Positions 1 to 9,397 of a DNA stretch of 64,000 nt are shown here, piece after piece. Every line of letters begins with the position of its first letter. Position 1 is the stretch's first letter. A program made the position numbers and the translations under genes. The notes under the pieces were generated by a model. That model made no database searches. It saw only the letters and a program-made list of their open reading frames with translations, and had not been told where the DNA came from. This stretch comes from Bugula neritina (lineage: Eukaryota > Bryozoa > Gymnolaemata > Cheilostomatida > Bugulidae), in assembly GCA_964035545.1 (NCBI GenBank), contig OZ037773.1, positions 124,001 to 188,000 of the forward strand. The letters run 5' to 3'.

Positions 1-345
1 TTTGGCAGGCTTGCCGGCTATTTGTCCTGGTAGAAACAGGCTGCTCTCGTGGGGATGTAGTGGTATCTTGGGTGACTTCATCTCCCTCGCCCTGGCGGAG
101 GAGTTAGGTTCCTGACGACGACTGGGGACCAGCTGTCGAGGGGAGGGGCGCCACGCCTTGCGGCGTTTGAGCTTTTCCCTCCGCAGACTTTGCGGTCCGT
201 CGTTTGTCGAACCTGTTGCGGGGTGGCATTGAGAACACCGGCGGCGAGCGGCTTGTACAGCCTGCTTGCCGTCCTGGTGGCCGTTTCGCGAGGTCCCGGA
301 CGGGTGTCTGGCGTGGCGGACGCCACTGTGTCCTCCCTTGGGGTT
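1..345 (-). pseudogene. G1-1 pol N-terminal part (truncated by window edge)
   Basis: Minus-strand DNA downstream of gag that matches the linker between nucleocapsid and protease of copies A and G2. It ends where protease is about to start, at residues matching SLFLPGQIAGKPA of copy A. As in copy A, the frame entered by a -1 shift at the gag end stops early, while the protease frame lies downstream in another frame. The change maps to a C-rich run near 139-149 when compared with G2. The rest lies outside the window. Confidence 0.65.
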
Positions 346-1281
346 TTAACGGCGGCCCGCCGGATGTGGGAGCATCCGCGGGCCGTCGTAGTTTAACCCT
401 GGTTGAAGTCGGGGGCAGTGTTTCTGGAAGTGTCCTGGTCTTCCGCACTCCCAGCAAGAGGGGTGTCCTCTACCAGGCGACTGTACCGGTAGCCCGTCAA
501 GCTCACGGGTGGTGTCTAGCTGGCTTAGAGGGGCCAAGGCGGAGACCAATTCGGCTAGCATGTAGGTCATTTGTGCGACCTTCGATGCCACCGTCATCTG
601 CGTCACCTTGGCCACCGCTGGAGTTTCCGCGTGAGAAGCGGTAGGAGCAGCGGAGGGCTCCATGTCCACCTGGCGAGAAGTCACACGGTTCCGGTGCAGT
701 TGACTCGCCAGAAGGTAAGCTTCCCCTTCTGCGAGCGCACCTTCGACCGTGGTGACTCCCCTCGCCAGGAGTTGGGGATGGAGTCCCAAGTCGTTGATGG
801 ATTGCACGAAGGCATCATAAGTGTACCTCTCACGGTTTACTTGCGGCAGATCGCGGAACGCGATCTGCGCCAATCTCATTACCCTGGTAGCGTGCTCTTG
901 TAGCGGCGTGTGAAGATCACGTCGCAGTCTTTGGAGACGGGCCCGCGCATCTACAGCGGAGATACCAAAACAGGCTCGCAGGGAAGCAAAGATACCGTCG
1001 ATGTCCGGTCCCACTCCGTATGGCTTGGCGTTGTCTGACAGCGCCATCCTGAGCTTGAGCAATGCTATTCTGGGCAGCCACTGTGCAACCTCCATTACAT
1101 CTTGAAATTCCTGAACGAATTGCTCCACCGGCTGCTCACCTGAGAAGGTGGGCACCCTCAGCCGGTACTTCTCTTCATAACATTCCCTATGCACTCTCAC
1201 TTCTGGTTCTATAGGTATAGCAACGTTATCTTCCTCACCTTCATTCCTTCGAATGGGTAGCTCTGTGCCTCTTTCTGTCAT
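346..1281 (-). CDS. gag: Gag polyprotein (capsid and nucleocapsid) of G1-1
   Basis: A 311-residue structural protein of a Ty3/Gypsy-type retrotransposon, which would form the cytoplasmic particle that packages element RNA. The start MTERGTELPI follows the primer-binding site by 16 nt. A capsid-like helical region (residues about 40-200, including ERYTYDAFVQSINDLG) precedes a CCHC zinc knuckle, CWECGRPGHFQKHC (C-x2-C-x4-H-x4-C), near the C-terminus. It differs by few residues from the copy A gag. The frame is intact. A -1 frameshift site lies inside its last codons. Confidence 0.9.
   Translation of the reverse strand: MTERGTELPIRRNEGEEDNVAIPIEPEVRVHRECYEEKYRLRVPTFSGEQPVEQFVQEFQDVMEVAQWLPRIALLKLRMALSDNAKPYGVGPDIDGIFASLRACFGISAVDARARLQRLRRDLHTPLQEHATRVMRLAQIAFRDLPQVNRERYTYDAFVQSINDLGLHPQLLARGVTTVEGALAEGEAYLLASQLHRNRVTSRQVDMEPSAAPTASHAETPAVAKVTQMTVASKVAQMTYMLAELVSALAPLSQLDTTRELDGLPVQSPGRGHPSCWECGRPGHFQKHCPRLQPGLNYDGPRMLPHPAGRR
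353..397 (-). promoter_or_regulatory. Gag-pol -1 frameshift signal (slippery heptamer plus hairpin), G1-1
   Basis: On the minus strand the heptamer G TTA AAC (391-397) is in the gag frame X XXY YYZ arrangement. After a 5-nt spacer comes a hairpin whose arms CGGCCCGC and GCGGGCCG pair perfectly, with an inner GGATG/CATCC helix. The same design occurs at 7956-8000 and 30970-31014. The sequence is direct observation; frameshifting is inferred from the motif class. Confidence 0.65.
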
Positions 1282-1297
1282 CTTGATATACGCAAAG

Positions 1298-1315
1298 ATC
1301 CCACCGCTGCCACCA
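1298..1315 (-). other. Primer-binding site complementary to tRNA-Leu 3' end
   Basis: On the minus strand TGGTGGCAGCGGTGGGAT lies 1 nt inside the 5' LTR. Its complement ends in ...CCGCTGCCACCA, the 3' end of animal tRNA-Leu (AAG/UAG isoacceptors) as I know it from vertebrates. Identical sites occur at 8916-8933, 30053-30070 and 36710-36727. Confidence 0.75.
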
Positions 1316-1316
1316 C

Positions 1317-1663
1317 TGTTGTGAATTTTAGCACAATTATTAAGCGTGGATTGTATGCGTATTTAGTGTCAATTTAACTAGTAATCACTAGTCTGGCTTG
1401 CGTACGATAACCTTTATTTAACTCGATAAACATAATTATAACATCACATCAAAATACCACAATACATCAATCAATTATAAACACATGTTACTACTACGAG
1501 TCCCTGCTCTCAACAACACATGGTTTCTGCTGGCTAACCCGCGAACAGTGACTTGACCGGAACCTTGCCTTCCGGTCCTTCTGATTGGATAGTAGAACAT
1601 AATTATAAGTATTCCCATACATGAGGGGACGACCCCATTATTATACTACGTAATACCATTACA
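1317..1663 (-). repeat. 5' LTR of G1-1 (347 bp)
   Basis: Minus-strand LTR beginning TGTAATGG and ending CAACA, matching the LTRs at 29708-30051 and 36729-37071. It contains an ATAAAG polyadenylation-like signal and a CCGGAA...TTCCGG palindrome next to a CCAAT box. The outside flank is ATAT. Confidence 0.9.
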
Positions 1664-2515
1664 ATATTTACTACAAATTTCAAAAATAGCATAAATTAAG
1701 TAGTATTACTGTGCCTATTTGCATCCAATTTACTAGTCTTACATTTATAGCAACTATAACGTATTTTGTGTAAAATGGTTATTGCAAGTATTATTCAATT
1801 CATATTCACGTTGTAATCACAGCGAAGCTTAAACTTTATAGCTTTGTATTTACGTGCATGATTGGGTTTCAATTTTTTTTAAATTTTATATGCATTGAAA
1901 ATATGTTTAAAAACTTTACCAATGAACAAAAATAAAAAAAATAGACACATAAAATAAAAGAAAATAAAATCACAAAAGTGGCAAAATTTTTCCTTAATAA
2001 CTTATATAAACTCGCGGTACCAATAGCGGCATTATGATTTTTCATGGTTTAAAGTCAACACTCCTAAATATACCACACTGGATGAAACCAGAGTGGTATA
2101 TATTAGGACTGTTGACATTAGGTAATCTTGCGAAATTATGTGGGCGCCATTATGCCGAGATTGGTACCGCGAGTTTATATAAGTTATAGAGGAAAAATTT
2201 TGTCACTTTGTTATTTTATATTTTTTTCTATTTCATGTGTACATTTTTTTTAGTTTTGTTTATTGGTAAAACTTTTAGACACATTTTTTATGCACATAAA
2301 ATTTTTAAAAAAATGAAAACTCAATCATGCACGTAAATACAAAGCTATAAAGTTTAAGCTTCGCTGTGATTACAATGTGAATATGCTTGCAATAACCATT
2401 CTACACAAAATACGTTACAGTTGCTATAAATGTAAGACTAGTAAATTGGATGCAAATAGGCACGGTAATACTACTTAAGTTATGCTATTTTTAAAATTTG
2501 TAGTAAATATTTGGC

Positions 2516-2518
<3 letters not shown>
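1664..2518. mobile_element. Foldback (inverted-repeat) element, copy I
   Basis: Two arms of about 420 bp are imperfect inverted copies of each other, meeting near 2085 around ACCACACTGGATGAAACCAG. The left arm contains GCATAAATTAAGTAGTATTAC and the right arm its complement. The outer end reads AAATATTTGGCATGTG into a (TA)n tract. No coding capacity is visible. Single left arms recur at 3232-3660 and 9398-10186, so copy I could be an inverted dimer of a ~430 bp unit. The left terminus is lost to the G1-1 insertion. Confidence 0.8.
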
Positions 2519-2587
<69 letters not shown>

Positions 2588-3135
2588 ATATTATTATATA
2601 TATAATGTATATATTTAATATATAATGTAATAATATATTATATATGATAACATTATATATATATAATATATATATATATTATAATATATAATATAATAAT
2701 ATAATATGATATATATTAGATATGATATAATTATATATATATAATATATATATAATATAATATATAATATAATATTATAATATATATATATATTATATAT
2801 GATATTATTAAATATATATAATATATAATATATTAATGTATAATATATTATTATAATATATATATATATATTATATATATAATATAATATATAATATAAT
2901 AATATATAATATATTATTATAATATATATATATTATATATAATATTTTTATACTTATATAATATATATATAATATAATATAATATATAATATAACAATAT
3001 ATAATATATAATAATCTATAACATATTATTATGATATATATATTATATATGATATTATTATACTTATATAATATATATAATATAATATAATATATAATAT
3101 AACAATATATAATATATAATAATATATAATATATT

Positions 3136-3231
<96 letters not shown>
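2519..3231. repeat. (TA)n microsatellite and degenerate AT-only tract
   Basis: About 710 bp made almost entirely of A and T: pure (TA)n at both ends and degenerate TATAATATA-type repeats between. Long open frames here (poly Ile-Tyr) are simple-sequence artefacts. Confidence 0.95.
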
Positions 3232-3233
<2 letters not shown>

Positions 3234-3660
3234 CATGCCAAATATTTACTACAAATTTCAAAAATAGCATAAATTAAGTAGTATTACCGTGCCTATTTGC
3301 ATCCAATTTACTAGTCTTACATTTATAGCAACTGTAACGTATTTTGTGTAGAATGGTTATTGAAAGTATTATTCAATTCATATTCACGTGGTAATCACAG
3401 CGAAGCCTAAACTTTATAGCTTTGTATTTACGTGCATGATTGAGTTTCAATTTTTTTTAAATTTTATATGCATTGAAAATATGTTTAAAAACTTTACCAA
3501 TAAACAAAATTTAAAAAAATGGACACATAAAATTAAAAAAAAATAAAATCACAAAAGTGATAAAATTTTTCTTTTATAACTTATATAAACTCGCGGTACC
3601 AATAGCGGCATTATGATTTTTCATGGTTTAAAGTCAACACTCCTAAATATACCACACTGG
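3232..3660 (+). mobile_element. Foldback element, single arm (copy II)
   Basis: Starts ACATGCCAAATATTTACTAC next to (TA)n and runs nearly identically to the left arm of copy I as far as ACCACACTGG. It preserves the uninterrupted CCAAATATTTACTAC sequence, so it serves as the empty site for the LTR insertion at 9410. Confidence 0.8.
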
Positions 3661-3925
3661 CTGAGATCGGCATTTCGGTCTTCCGATATGCCGATATTCG
3701 GCATTTCGGAACCCCGATCTCGGCAACAAAAGAATGTCTTTGTCTCGCTTGTATATAAAAGCCAGCGAGTTCCAGTGTAGTTCAGACTACTACTGGAGCT
3801 CGCTGGTAGTAGGACCACATAAGCTGTATCTGATGCAAATAAAGTTATCTTTCATTCGTACTCAAATACTTGGCTTATTCTCTTTAGAGCATGTAGGCAC
3901 TAGTTGCATTCAAAACCCACAGTTT
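3661..3925 (+). mobile_element. LTR-like fragment with TATA box and polyadenylation signal
   Basis: A GC-richer island holding a hairpin-prone repeat of CGGCATTTCGG, then TATATAAAAG near 3761 and AAATAAAG near 3836. The order U3-like, TATA, AATAAA resembles an LTR or a short promoter-bearing retroelement. No matching second LTR or clear target duplication is visible, so the family is unknown. Confidence 0.35.
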
Positions 3926-3974
3926 ACTAGAATATAATATAATATATATTATAACAATATATAATATATTATTA

Positions 3975-4028
<54 letters not shown>
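3926..4028. repeat. AT-rich tract and (TA)n
   Basis: Degenerate AT sequence followed by pure (TA)n up to the LTR boundary. The last four bases ATAT are the left target-site duplication of the G2 element. Confidence 0.9.
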
Positions 4029-4031
<3 letters not shown>

Positions 4032-4380
4032 AGTAATTTGTCCAATTACTGAGTGTGAGTTATTTACTTGCGTATAGCTAGCTGGTTATTCTGTTATCAA
4101 TTACTAAGGTAGCTGTCGAGTAATTATATTTATTATCCACAATAAAGCATAAACCAAACATCACATCAAATTATCCTATACAAGAGTCAACTACTAACAC
4201 ATGTTACTACTACAAGCCTCCGCTTACAACAACGTGATATAATCTTAATAACCGGGGAAGTGTCACGTGACTCGGAAGCATATCTTCCGGAGCTGCTAAT
4301 TGGTTGCTACATAAGAGTCTAAGTATTCCAAGAATAGGGAGAGGGCGATTCCTGTATTTGTACTTGCACTACTCACTACA
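4029..4380 (-). repeat. 3' LTR of G2 (352 bp)
   Basis: Minus-strand LTR from TGTAGTGAG to ACTACA, nearly identical to 8935-9285. It carries a CCAAT box (ACCAATTAG), a TCCGGAAGATATGCTTCCG near-palindrome and a CACGTG motif in U3, and AATAAATA-like signals further along. Confidence 0.93.
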
Positions 4381-4400
4381 CCGTCCCCCCCAGCAGAAAG
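4381..4400 (-). other. Polypurine tract of G2
   Basis: On the minus strand a G-rich run, GCTGGGGGGGACGG, ends directly at the first base of the 3' LTR, the place where plus-strand DNA synthesis is primed in LTR elements. Equivalent G-rich tracts abut the LTRs at 34536 and 11391. Confidence 0.7.
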
Positions 4401-4670
4401 CCCTACTTTCTGATAACACAATAAAAAAACATAATGAAAAACCATACAATAATCCAAAAAGGAAATATTCATAAGTAAACCCACAAAGAGTAAGAAAAGA
4501 AATAGTTAAACACGACAACGTTTACATTAGAAGACAACAGGGTGATCGATCACACACATCTAGTCAGCTATTTAGAGAGAGGGTGCTTACCAGCACGCGG
4601 GCCAATGTCGGAGCGCTCGTCACATCCTAAACGAGCTATAGCTCAACGAAGGTGCCTACCCCACGCATTC

Positions 4671-5718
4671 TCATTGGTTGGACTCTGCTTCTTGTAGCGA
4701 CCGTGCTCTGTGTCGAGCCTGTCGGGCCCGTAGCCGCCTCTTCAGTCGTCCCACTGAGTCCTTCAACTGGTATAGACCTGTCGTCGTATCCAGCAAGTCA
4801 GGGGCAAGTTGTGTGAACTCGGCTTGCAGTCTTAGAAGCCGCTCTTCTACGTTAGCCAGCTGGCTAGGTCTTGGTGGGGTTATAGGGGTCTCCGTTATAC
4901 GGGATATGGTTGTCTCTTCTACTTCTGGGGTGTTGCTAGGGTTGACGGGAGTAGGAGGTGGGCCCTGAACCATAGGGGACTTATGGCGGGCAGATAGTAA
5001 CAGTACGTGAAACCCTGACGTTAGTGCGGCCAGGGTAATAGCCTTCCTGATGACTGGCTTGATGGCATCCAGGTATAGGGGGAAACTGTCTTCATCAACA
5101 GTGTGGTTCTCTCCGGCGAAGCAGCTTAGCTTATGTACTGTCACGGGATACGGGTAGACGTCGTGGAACCCGCAGGGACAGAAGTGGAGTAGGAAATGGG
5201 CATCCACATGTAAACGCAAGGAGCGGTGTGACGGGCACTCCTCAAAGCAGACCTGGCAGGTTCGGTGTGGTCCACTGGGTCCCCAGGCTTCTTCAATTCT
5301 CCTCTCTGTCGTGGGTGACACCCAACGGTGTCGTCGGCGGAGTACTACTGGTATGCCATTCTCCATTACAGGCTCTTCTTCCATAGACAGAGAGGTTGGC
5401 TGGTCCCGTGACCGGGAGGTGGTCACTCGAGTGTGATCTGAAAGAGTAGCAGTGTTAAAGATTATACACTGCGGCACCGTCGGCGTGTACAGCCTGACCG
5501 GTACTCTGTTCAGTTACACTCGTGAGATTCAGGCTAATGAATAGTTGATGGAGAACACACTCGCTATGATAGATTATTTAAAATCAAAGTCGACGTGTAT
5601 TCCCACCACTGTTTATCATTATCGAATCTCCAGCTAGCTAGTGTAGCTGACTGATGCAGTCTAGTTATCGTACCAAAAACATAATTAACTCACCCTTCGA
5701 TCCAGAATAGTAAGACAT
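4671..5718 (-). CDS. Spliced third ORF of G2: two-zinc-finger, coiled-coil protein
   Basis: I predict two exons. Exon a (5718-5694, 25 nt) encodes MSYYSGSK plus one base and ends at donor GTGAGT. The intron is 256 nt. Acceptor CTCTTTCAG leads to exon b (5437-4671). The joined frame is 263 residues. Exon b encodes RRRHRW, a classical finger C-x2-C-x12-H-x3-H (TCQVC...HVDAH), then a second C-x-C-x12-H-x3-C finger (CPCGFH...HKLSC), a short hydrophobic helix, a Pro/Thr linker, a heptad-like region (VEERLLRLQAEFTQL) and an Arg-rich end (KRRLRARQARHRARS). A nucleic-acid-binding role is likely but inferred. It occupies the env position, yet no signal peptide or envelope feature is visible. Homologues: 33373-34207 and 34814-35092. 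Confidence 0.72.
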
Positions 5719-5741
5719 TTTGGAATGAAAGTGGTAACTGA

Positions 5742-8000
5742 TTACTGTTTACTGGCACGTCTACTCTCGACTGCATCAACATAGGAAAAGACCGGACAGC
5801 GTGGTTGTGAAACGTGACTAGGGCTTTTCACTTCCAGCGGATGAATCTCGTGTGAGATTCCGCCGAGGCAAAAGTTGAGATTCTCGTGGTGATCACAACT
5901 CCCACGGCTCTTTGCCTGCTTTCCCATGCGAGGCCTCTCTAGACTTTTGTTACTGCCGCTTATACCGCGGTCACGTACACAGTCTCTGAGACACGCTGGA
6001 AGTTGCCTAGTGTGTGGTGTTGGTCCTATGTTGGCATCTCCTTGCGGAGCCCCTCCCACGGGGGGTTTTTGCACTTCCGGACCTGTTTCTGGTTCCGGAA
6101 GTGGTGATGATGGCAGGCTTGACGTTGGGGGCGGTGGGCGCACTTTCAAGGACGGAAGTGGCCTTTCTCGCCTCGCCAAGTCTTCTTGACGTGTCATGGA
6201 GGTGTTTCCGGCCAGGTTGACAGTCTCCGCCCGCCGAGACCTTCTCGCACAATGCGTCTGCCGCCCCGCTTCACCAGGGAGACGGCTATGCTTGTTGGTC
6301 TGGCAGACTTTGCACCGTCTCACTCTGCGTCGGATATCCCGTTCCATGTTAGGCCAGTACCACCGGAGTTGTAGCTTGGTGACCACCCCTTGGACTCCTC
6401 CGTGAGTCTCCTCGTGAGTGTCTTGTATCAACTTCCGGCGGATGGCAACTGGGCAGACAACCCTCTTCCTGGCTGGCTGTCTGCTGTTGGTGGCCAAGGT
6501 CATGGTTAGCAGACCATCTGGCCCGACCCGCAGAGAGCTCCAACGTTGACAGTACAGCCGTAACTCGGCGCATCCCTGTCGCCGTTGTGTACTACTGGGT
6601 CGTCGCCCCTCCTGTTTCGCTCGGTACACGTCGGCTACCACCCCAGGAAGGCATTCCTGGAGCTTCGGCAGCTCCCTAACGTTACCAGCCCATACAGGTT
6701 TGGCGCGGAGGCTCTGGGCAGCCTCCGGGGGCGTGTCAGCCCTCTGTTGAAGTGGCTGAGCAGGGGCGGTCCTCGCCGCCCGTGGTACCTCACGGCAGCC
6801 TGCTCTATTTAGGCGGGCTCCGTGGTTTGTGTGGCCGAACGCCTCACTGTACCCATGTGGCAACCTAGCCATAGCCTGGCGCTTTCCGTTGCCTGTGCAG
6901 CCACGCGTCCCTGGAGGAGGGGAGGCGTGGGTTGGGACGGTCCTCCGCCCTCGAGACGGGCTCTGCTGAGGACCTTCCGTCGTAGCTCCCGACGACGGCC
7001 CAATGGCTTCCTCCTGGACAGGATGGAAGCGACCCAGCATGGATCTGAGTGGTAGGTCTACTGTCTCTGAGAAGGGGTTGACACACTGCACTGAGATCTC
7101 TCCTTGCCCCGTGAGCCGGCTAAAACTACGGGCAAGTTGGACTCTCGAGTGCGTACTTTCGACAACTCCCAACTTAGAGGTTTGGCCACCGTCTACCTTG
7201 CAGCGGACGGTAGCCCGGGAGTGGCCTGGTATAGTACAGCTCCGTACTACCTGCACTGCTCCCGCTAGAGGACGACCAAACTTATCGACACAAGCGAGCT
7301 CCTTGTCGCCCATGATCATCGCAGATTTACTGAAATCGATGCGACAACCGTGTCGTTGTAAGAATGGCATCCCGAGGATAGCATCCTCGTTGAGCTGCCC
7401 GACGATAAACGTCTCTTGGATGGCCTGGTTACGGACGTAACCAGTTAGCTCAATAATGCCGTAGAAGGGAATGCACGACCCGTCTGCCAAGGTGCCATGA
7501 TCCCCCTCGTACGGTGCCAACCTGTCCTTGACCTTAGCGCTGAGGGTGTCAAAGAACTGACGGCTAAGGAGGTTGGTGGTGCAGCCGGAGTCCAGGAGGA
7601 AGTTGGCAGGCTTGCCGGCTAACTTCCCTGGCAGGAAGTAGCTACTTCCGTGCGGCTGCAATTGAGTGTGCCGTGGTTGCACCTCCCTCGCTGTGGGTCG
7701 AGGGGTCCACGGTTGGCGGCGACTATTGACCAGCTGCCGAGGTTGGGGCTGTACGCCTTGCGGCGCTTGTACCGTTTCCCTCGCAGGCTCTGTGGTCAAC
7801 CGTCTGCCGGCTCCGTGTTGGTGCCGGAGTGGCGTAGAGGACCCAGGCGGCGAGTGGCTTGAGCCTACTTGCCGCGGGGGTCGCCACTTCACAGCATCTC
7901 CGCGCGGCGCCCAGCGGGGCGACAGACGCGCGGGCCTCCCTGGGTGATTCACAGACGGCCCGCAGGAGGTGGGAACATCTGCGGGCCGGGGTAGTTTAAC
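5742..8000 (-). CDS. pol: Pol-like polyprotein of G2: protease and integrase zinc domain, no RT
   Basis: Entered by -1 frameshift from gag; the open frame itself begins at 8102 and is uninterrupted. In order: a proline-rich linker; aspartic protease with LLDSGCTTNLLS and ILGMPFLQRHGC; a low-complexity linker; a block shared with G3 just before integrase (LPGVVADVYRAKQEGRRP); the integrase N-terminal zinc domain (THEETH...CKVC, HHCC); a Pro-rich segment; and a C-terminal motif SCDHHENLNFC. Compared with G3, two clean internal losses remove RT plus RNase H and the DDE integrase core. The site of the first catalytic Asp reads VNLAG. The frame is intact in this young copy, suggesting it is still translated and selected. 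Confidence 0.85.
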   Translation of the reverse strand, partial: VKLPRPADVPTSCGPSVNHPGRPARLSPRWAPRGDAVKWRPPRQVGSSHSPPGSSTPLRHQHGAGRRLTTEPARETVQAPQGVQPQPRQLVNSRRQPWTPRPTAREVQPRHTQLQPHGSSYFLPGKLAGKPANFLLDSGCTTNLLSRQFFDTLSAKVKDRLAPYEGDHGTLADGSCIPFYGIIELTGYVRNQAIQETFIVGQLNEDAILGMPFLQRHGCRIDFSKSAMIMGDKELACVDKFGRPLAGAVQVVRSCTIPGHSRATVRCKVDGGQTSKLGVVESTHSRVQLARSFSRLTGQGEISVQCVNPFSETVDLPLRSMLGRFHPVQEEAIGPSSGATTEGPQQSPSRGRRTVPTHASPPPGTRGCTGNGKRQAMARLPHGYSEAFGHTNHGARLNRAGCREVPRAARTAPAQPLQQRADTPPEAAQSLRAKPVWAGNVRELPKLQECLPGVVADVYRAKQEGRRPSSTQRRQGCAELRLYCQRWSSLRVGPDGLLTMTLATNSRQPARKRVVCPVAIRRKLIQDTHEETHGGVQGVVTKLQLRWYWPNMERDIRRRVRRCKVCQTNKHSRLPGEAGRQTHCARRSRRAETVNLAGNTSMTRQEDLARRERPLPSLKVRPPPPTSSLPSSPLPEPETGPEVQKPPVGGAPQGDANIGPTPHTRQLPACLRDCVRDRGISGSNKSLERPRMGKQAKSRGSCDHHENLNFCLGGISHEIHPLEVKSPSHVSQPRCPVFSYVDAVESRRASKQ

Positions 8001-8899
8001 CCTGGTGGGAGTTGAGGGCAGTTTCTCTGGAAATGTCCTGGCCTTCCGCATTCCCAGCAGAAGTGGTGCCCCATGCCTGGTGATTGTACCTGCGGCCCGC
8101 AAGGCTCACGGGCAGTATCTACCTGGCTTGGGGAGGCTAATGTGGTGACCAGTTTATCTAGCATGTCAGTCATCTGTGAGATTTTTGACGCTAGTGACAT
8201 CTGGTTCACACTAGCCACCGTGGAGGGTTCCGCATTTAATTCAGTGTGAGCAGTAGAGTGCTCCGTGGTCACCTGGCGGGAGGCCACGCGGTTGCGGTGC
8301 ATATGAGTCGCCAAGAGATAGGCTTCTCCCACCGCAAGTGCATCTTCGACTGTGGTGACTCCCCTCGCTTGGAGTTGATGGTGGAGCCCCAAGTCGTTGA
8401 TGGACTGCACGAAGGCATCATAGGTATACCTCTCACGGTGTACCGGAGGCAGATCGCGGAATGCAATCTGCGCTAATGGGTACACCGTGGCAGCGTGCTC
8501 TTCTAGTGACGTGTGAGGATCACGCCGCATCCTCTGTAGACGGGCCCGCGCATCTATGGGAGAGATGCCAAAACGGGCCCGCAGGGAAGCAAAGATTCCG
8601 TCTATGTCAGGTCCAGCTCCGTACGGCTTAGCTTTGCCCGTCAACGCCATCCTGAGCTTTAGCAACGCCACCCTTGGCGGCCATTCTGCAATCTCCATCA
8701 CATCCTGGAATTCTTGGATGAACTGCTCCACTGCTTCTTCGCCAGTGAAGTTGGGCGCCTTCAGCCGGTATCTATCTTCACCATGCTCTCTAAGAATTCT
8801 CACTTCTTCATCTAACACCACTGGTTCCACAGGTATATCAAAATCATCTCTCTCACCTTCATTCAGTGGAATGGGTAGCTCCGTGCCGTCTTCTGCCAT
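7949..8899 (-). CDS. gag: Gag polyprotein of G2
   Basis: I start at MAEDGTELPI, the first ATG after the primer-binding site, giving 316 residues. It has a capsid-type helical region (ERYTYDAFVQSINDLG) and a CCHC zinc knuckle CWECGRPGHFQRNC near residue 290. It is clearly related to G1 gag with numerous substitutions, so G1 and G2 are separate families. The last 52 codons overlap the pol frame (-1). Confidence 0.9.
   Translation of the reverse strand: MAEDGTELPIPLNEGERDDFDIPVEPVVLDEEVRILREHGEDRYRLKAPNFTGEEAVEQFIQEFQDVMEIAEWPPRVALLKLRMALTGKAKPYGAGPDIDGIFASLRARFGISPIDARARLQRMRRDPHTSLEEHAATVYPLAQIAFRDLPPVHRERYTYDAFVQSINDLGLHHQLQARGVTTVEDALAVGEAYLLATHMHRNRVASRQVTTEHSTAHTELNAEPSTVASVNQMSLASKISQMTDMLDKLVTTLASPSQVDTAREPCGPQVQSPGMGHHFCWECGRPGHFQRNCPQLPPGLNYPGPQMFPPPAGRL
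7956..8000 (-). promoter_or_regulatory. Gag-pol -1 frameshift signal of G2
   Basis: G TTA AAC (7994-8000) is in the gag frame. Five nt later the arms CGGCCCGCAG and CTGCGGGCCG form a perfect 10-bp stem with a 13-nt loop. The -1 frame after the slip reads KLPRPADVPTS and is continuous with protease. Confidence 0.72.
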
Positions 8900-8915
8900 G
8901 ACTGCTATACGCAAG

Positions 8916-8933
8916 ATCCCACCGCTGCCACCA
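8916..8933 (-). other. Primer-binding site (tRNA-Leu) of G2
   Basis: TGGTGGCAGCGGTGGGAT on the minus strand, one base inside the 5' LTR; identical to the G1 sites. Confidence 0.75.
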
Positions 8934-8934
8934 C

Positions 8935-9397
<463 letters not shown>

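Larger units (their letters stand above)
1..1663 (-). mobile_element. Ty3/Gypsy-type element, family G1, 5' portion (copy G1-1)
   Basis: Read on the minus strand it runs 5' LTR, primer-binding site, gag, gag-pol overlap and the first codons of protease, then leaves the window. The DNA is closely similar to copy A at 29708-34201. The U3 end of its LTR abuts the interior of a foldback repeat at the bases ATAT. The other insertion flank is outside the window, so the target duplication cannot be confirmed. Confidence 0.9.

Noticed and set aside
2871-3270. Open frames of 68-121 codons made of Ile and Tyr
   Set aside because: Translation of (TA)n simple sequence, no gene.
4671-5718. G2 third ORF as a retroviral envelope gene
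   Set aside because: The position and splicing fit, but there is no signal peptide, furin site or membrane anchor; zinc fingers and coiled coil point elsewhere.
5926-7947. Many 60-145 codon frames on the plus strand opposite G2 pol, and similar ones opposite G1 and G3
   Set aside because: Shadow frames in GC-rich coding DNA of the other strand; no motifs and no starts in context.
5742-8102. A hidden reverse transcriptase in the G2 pol frame or in other frames
   Set aside because: I looked for YxDD, LPFGL and LDL..GY motifs in the translated frames and found none; flanking blocks join directly.
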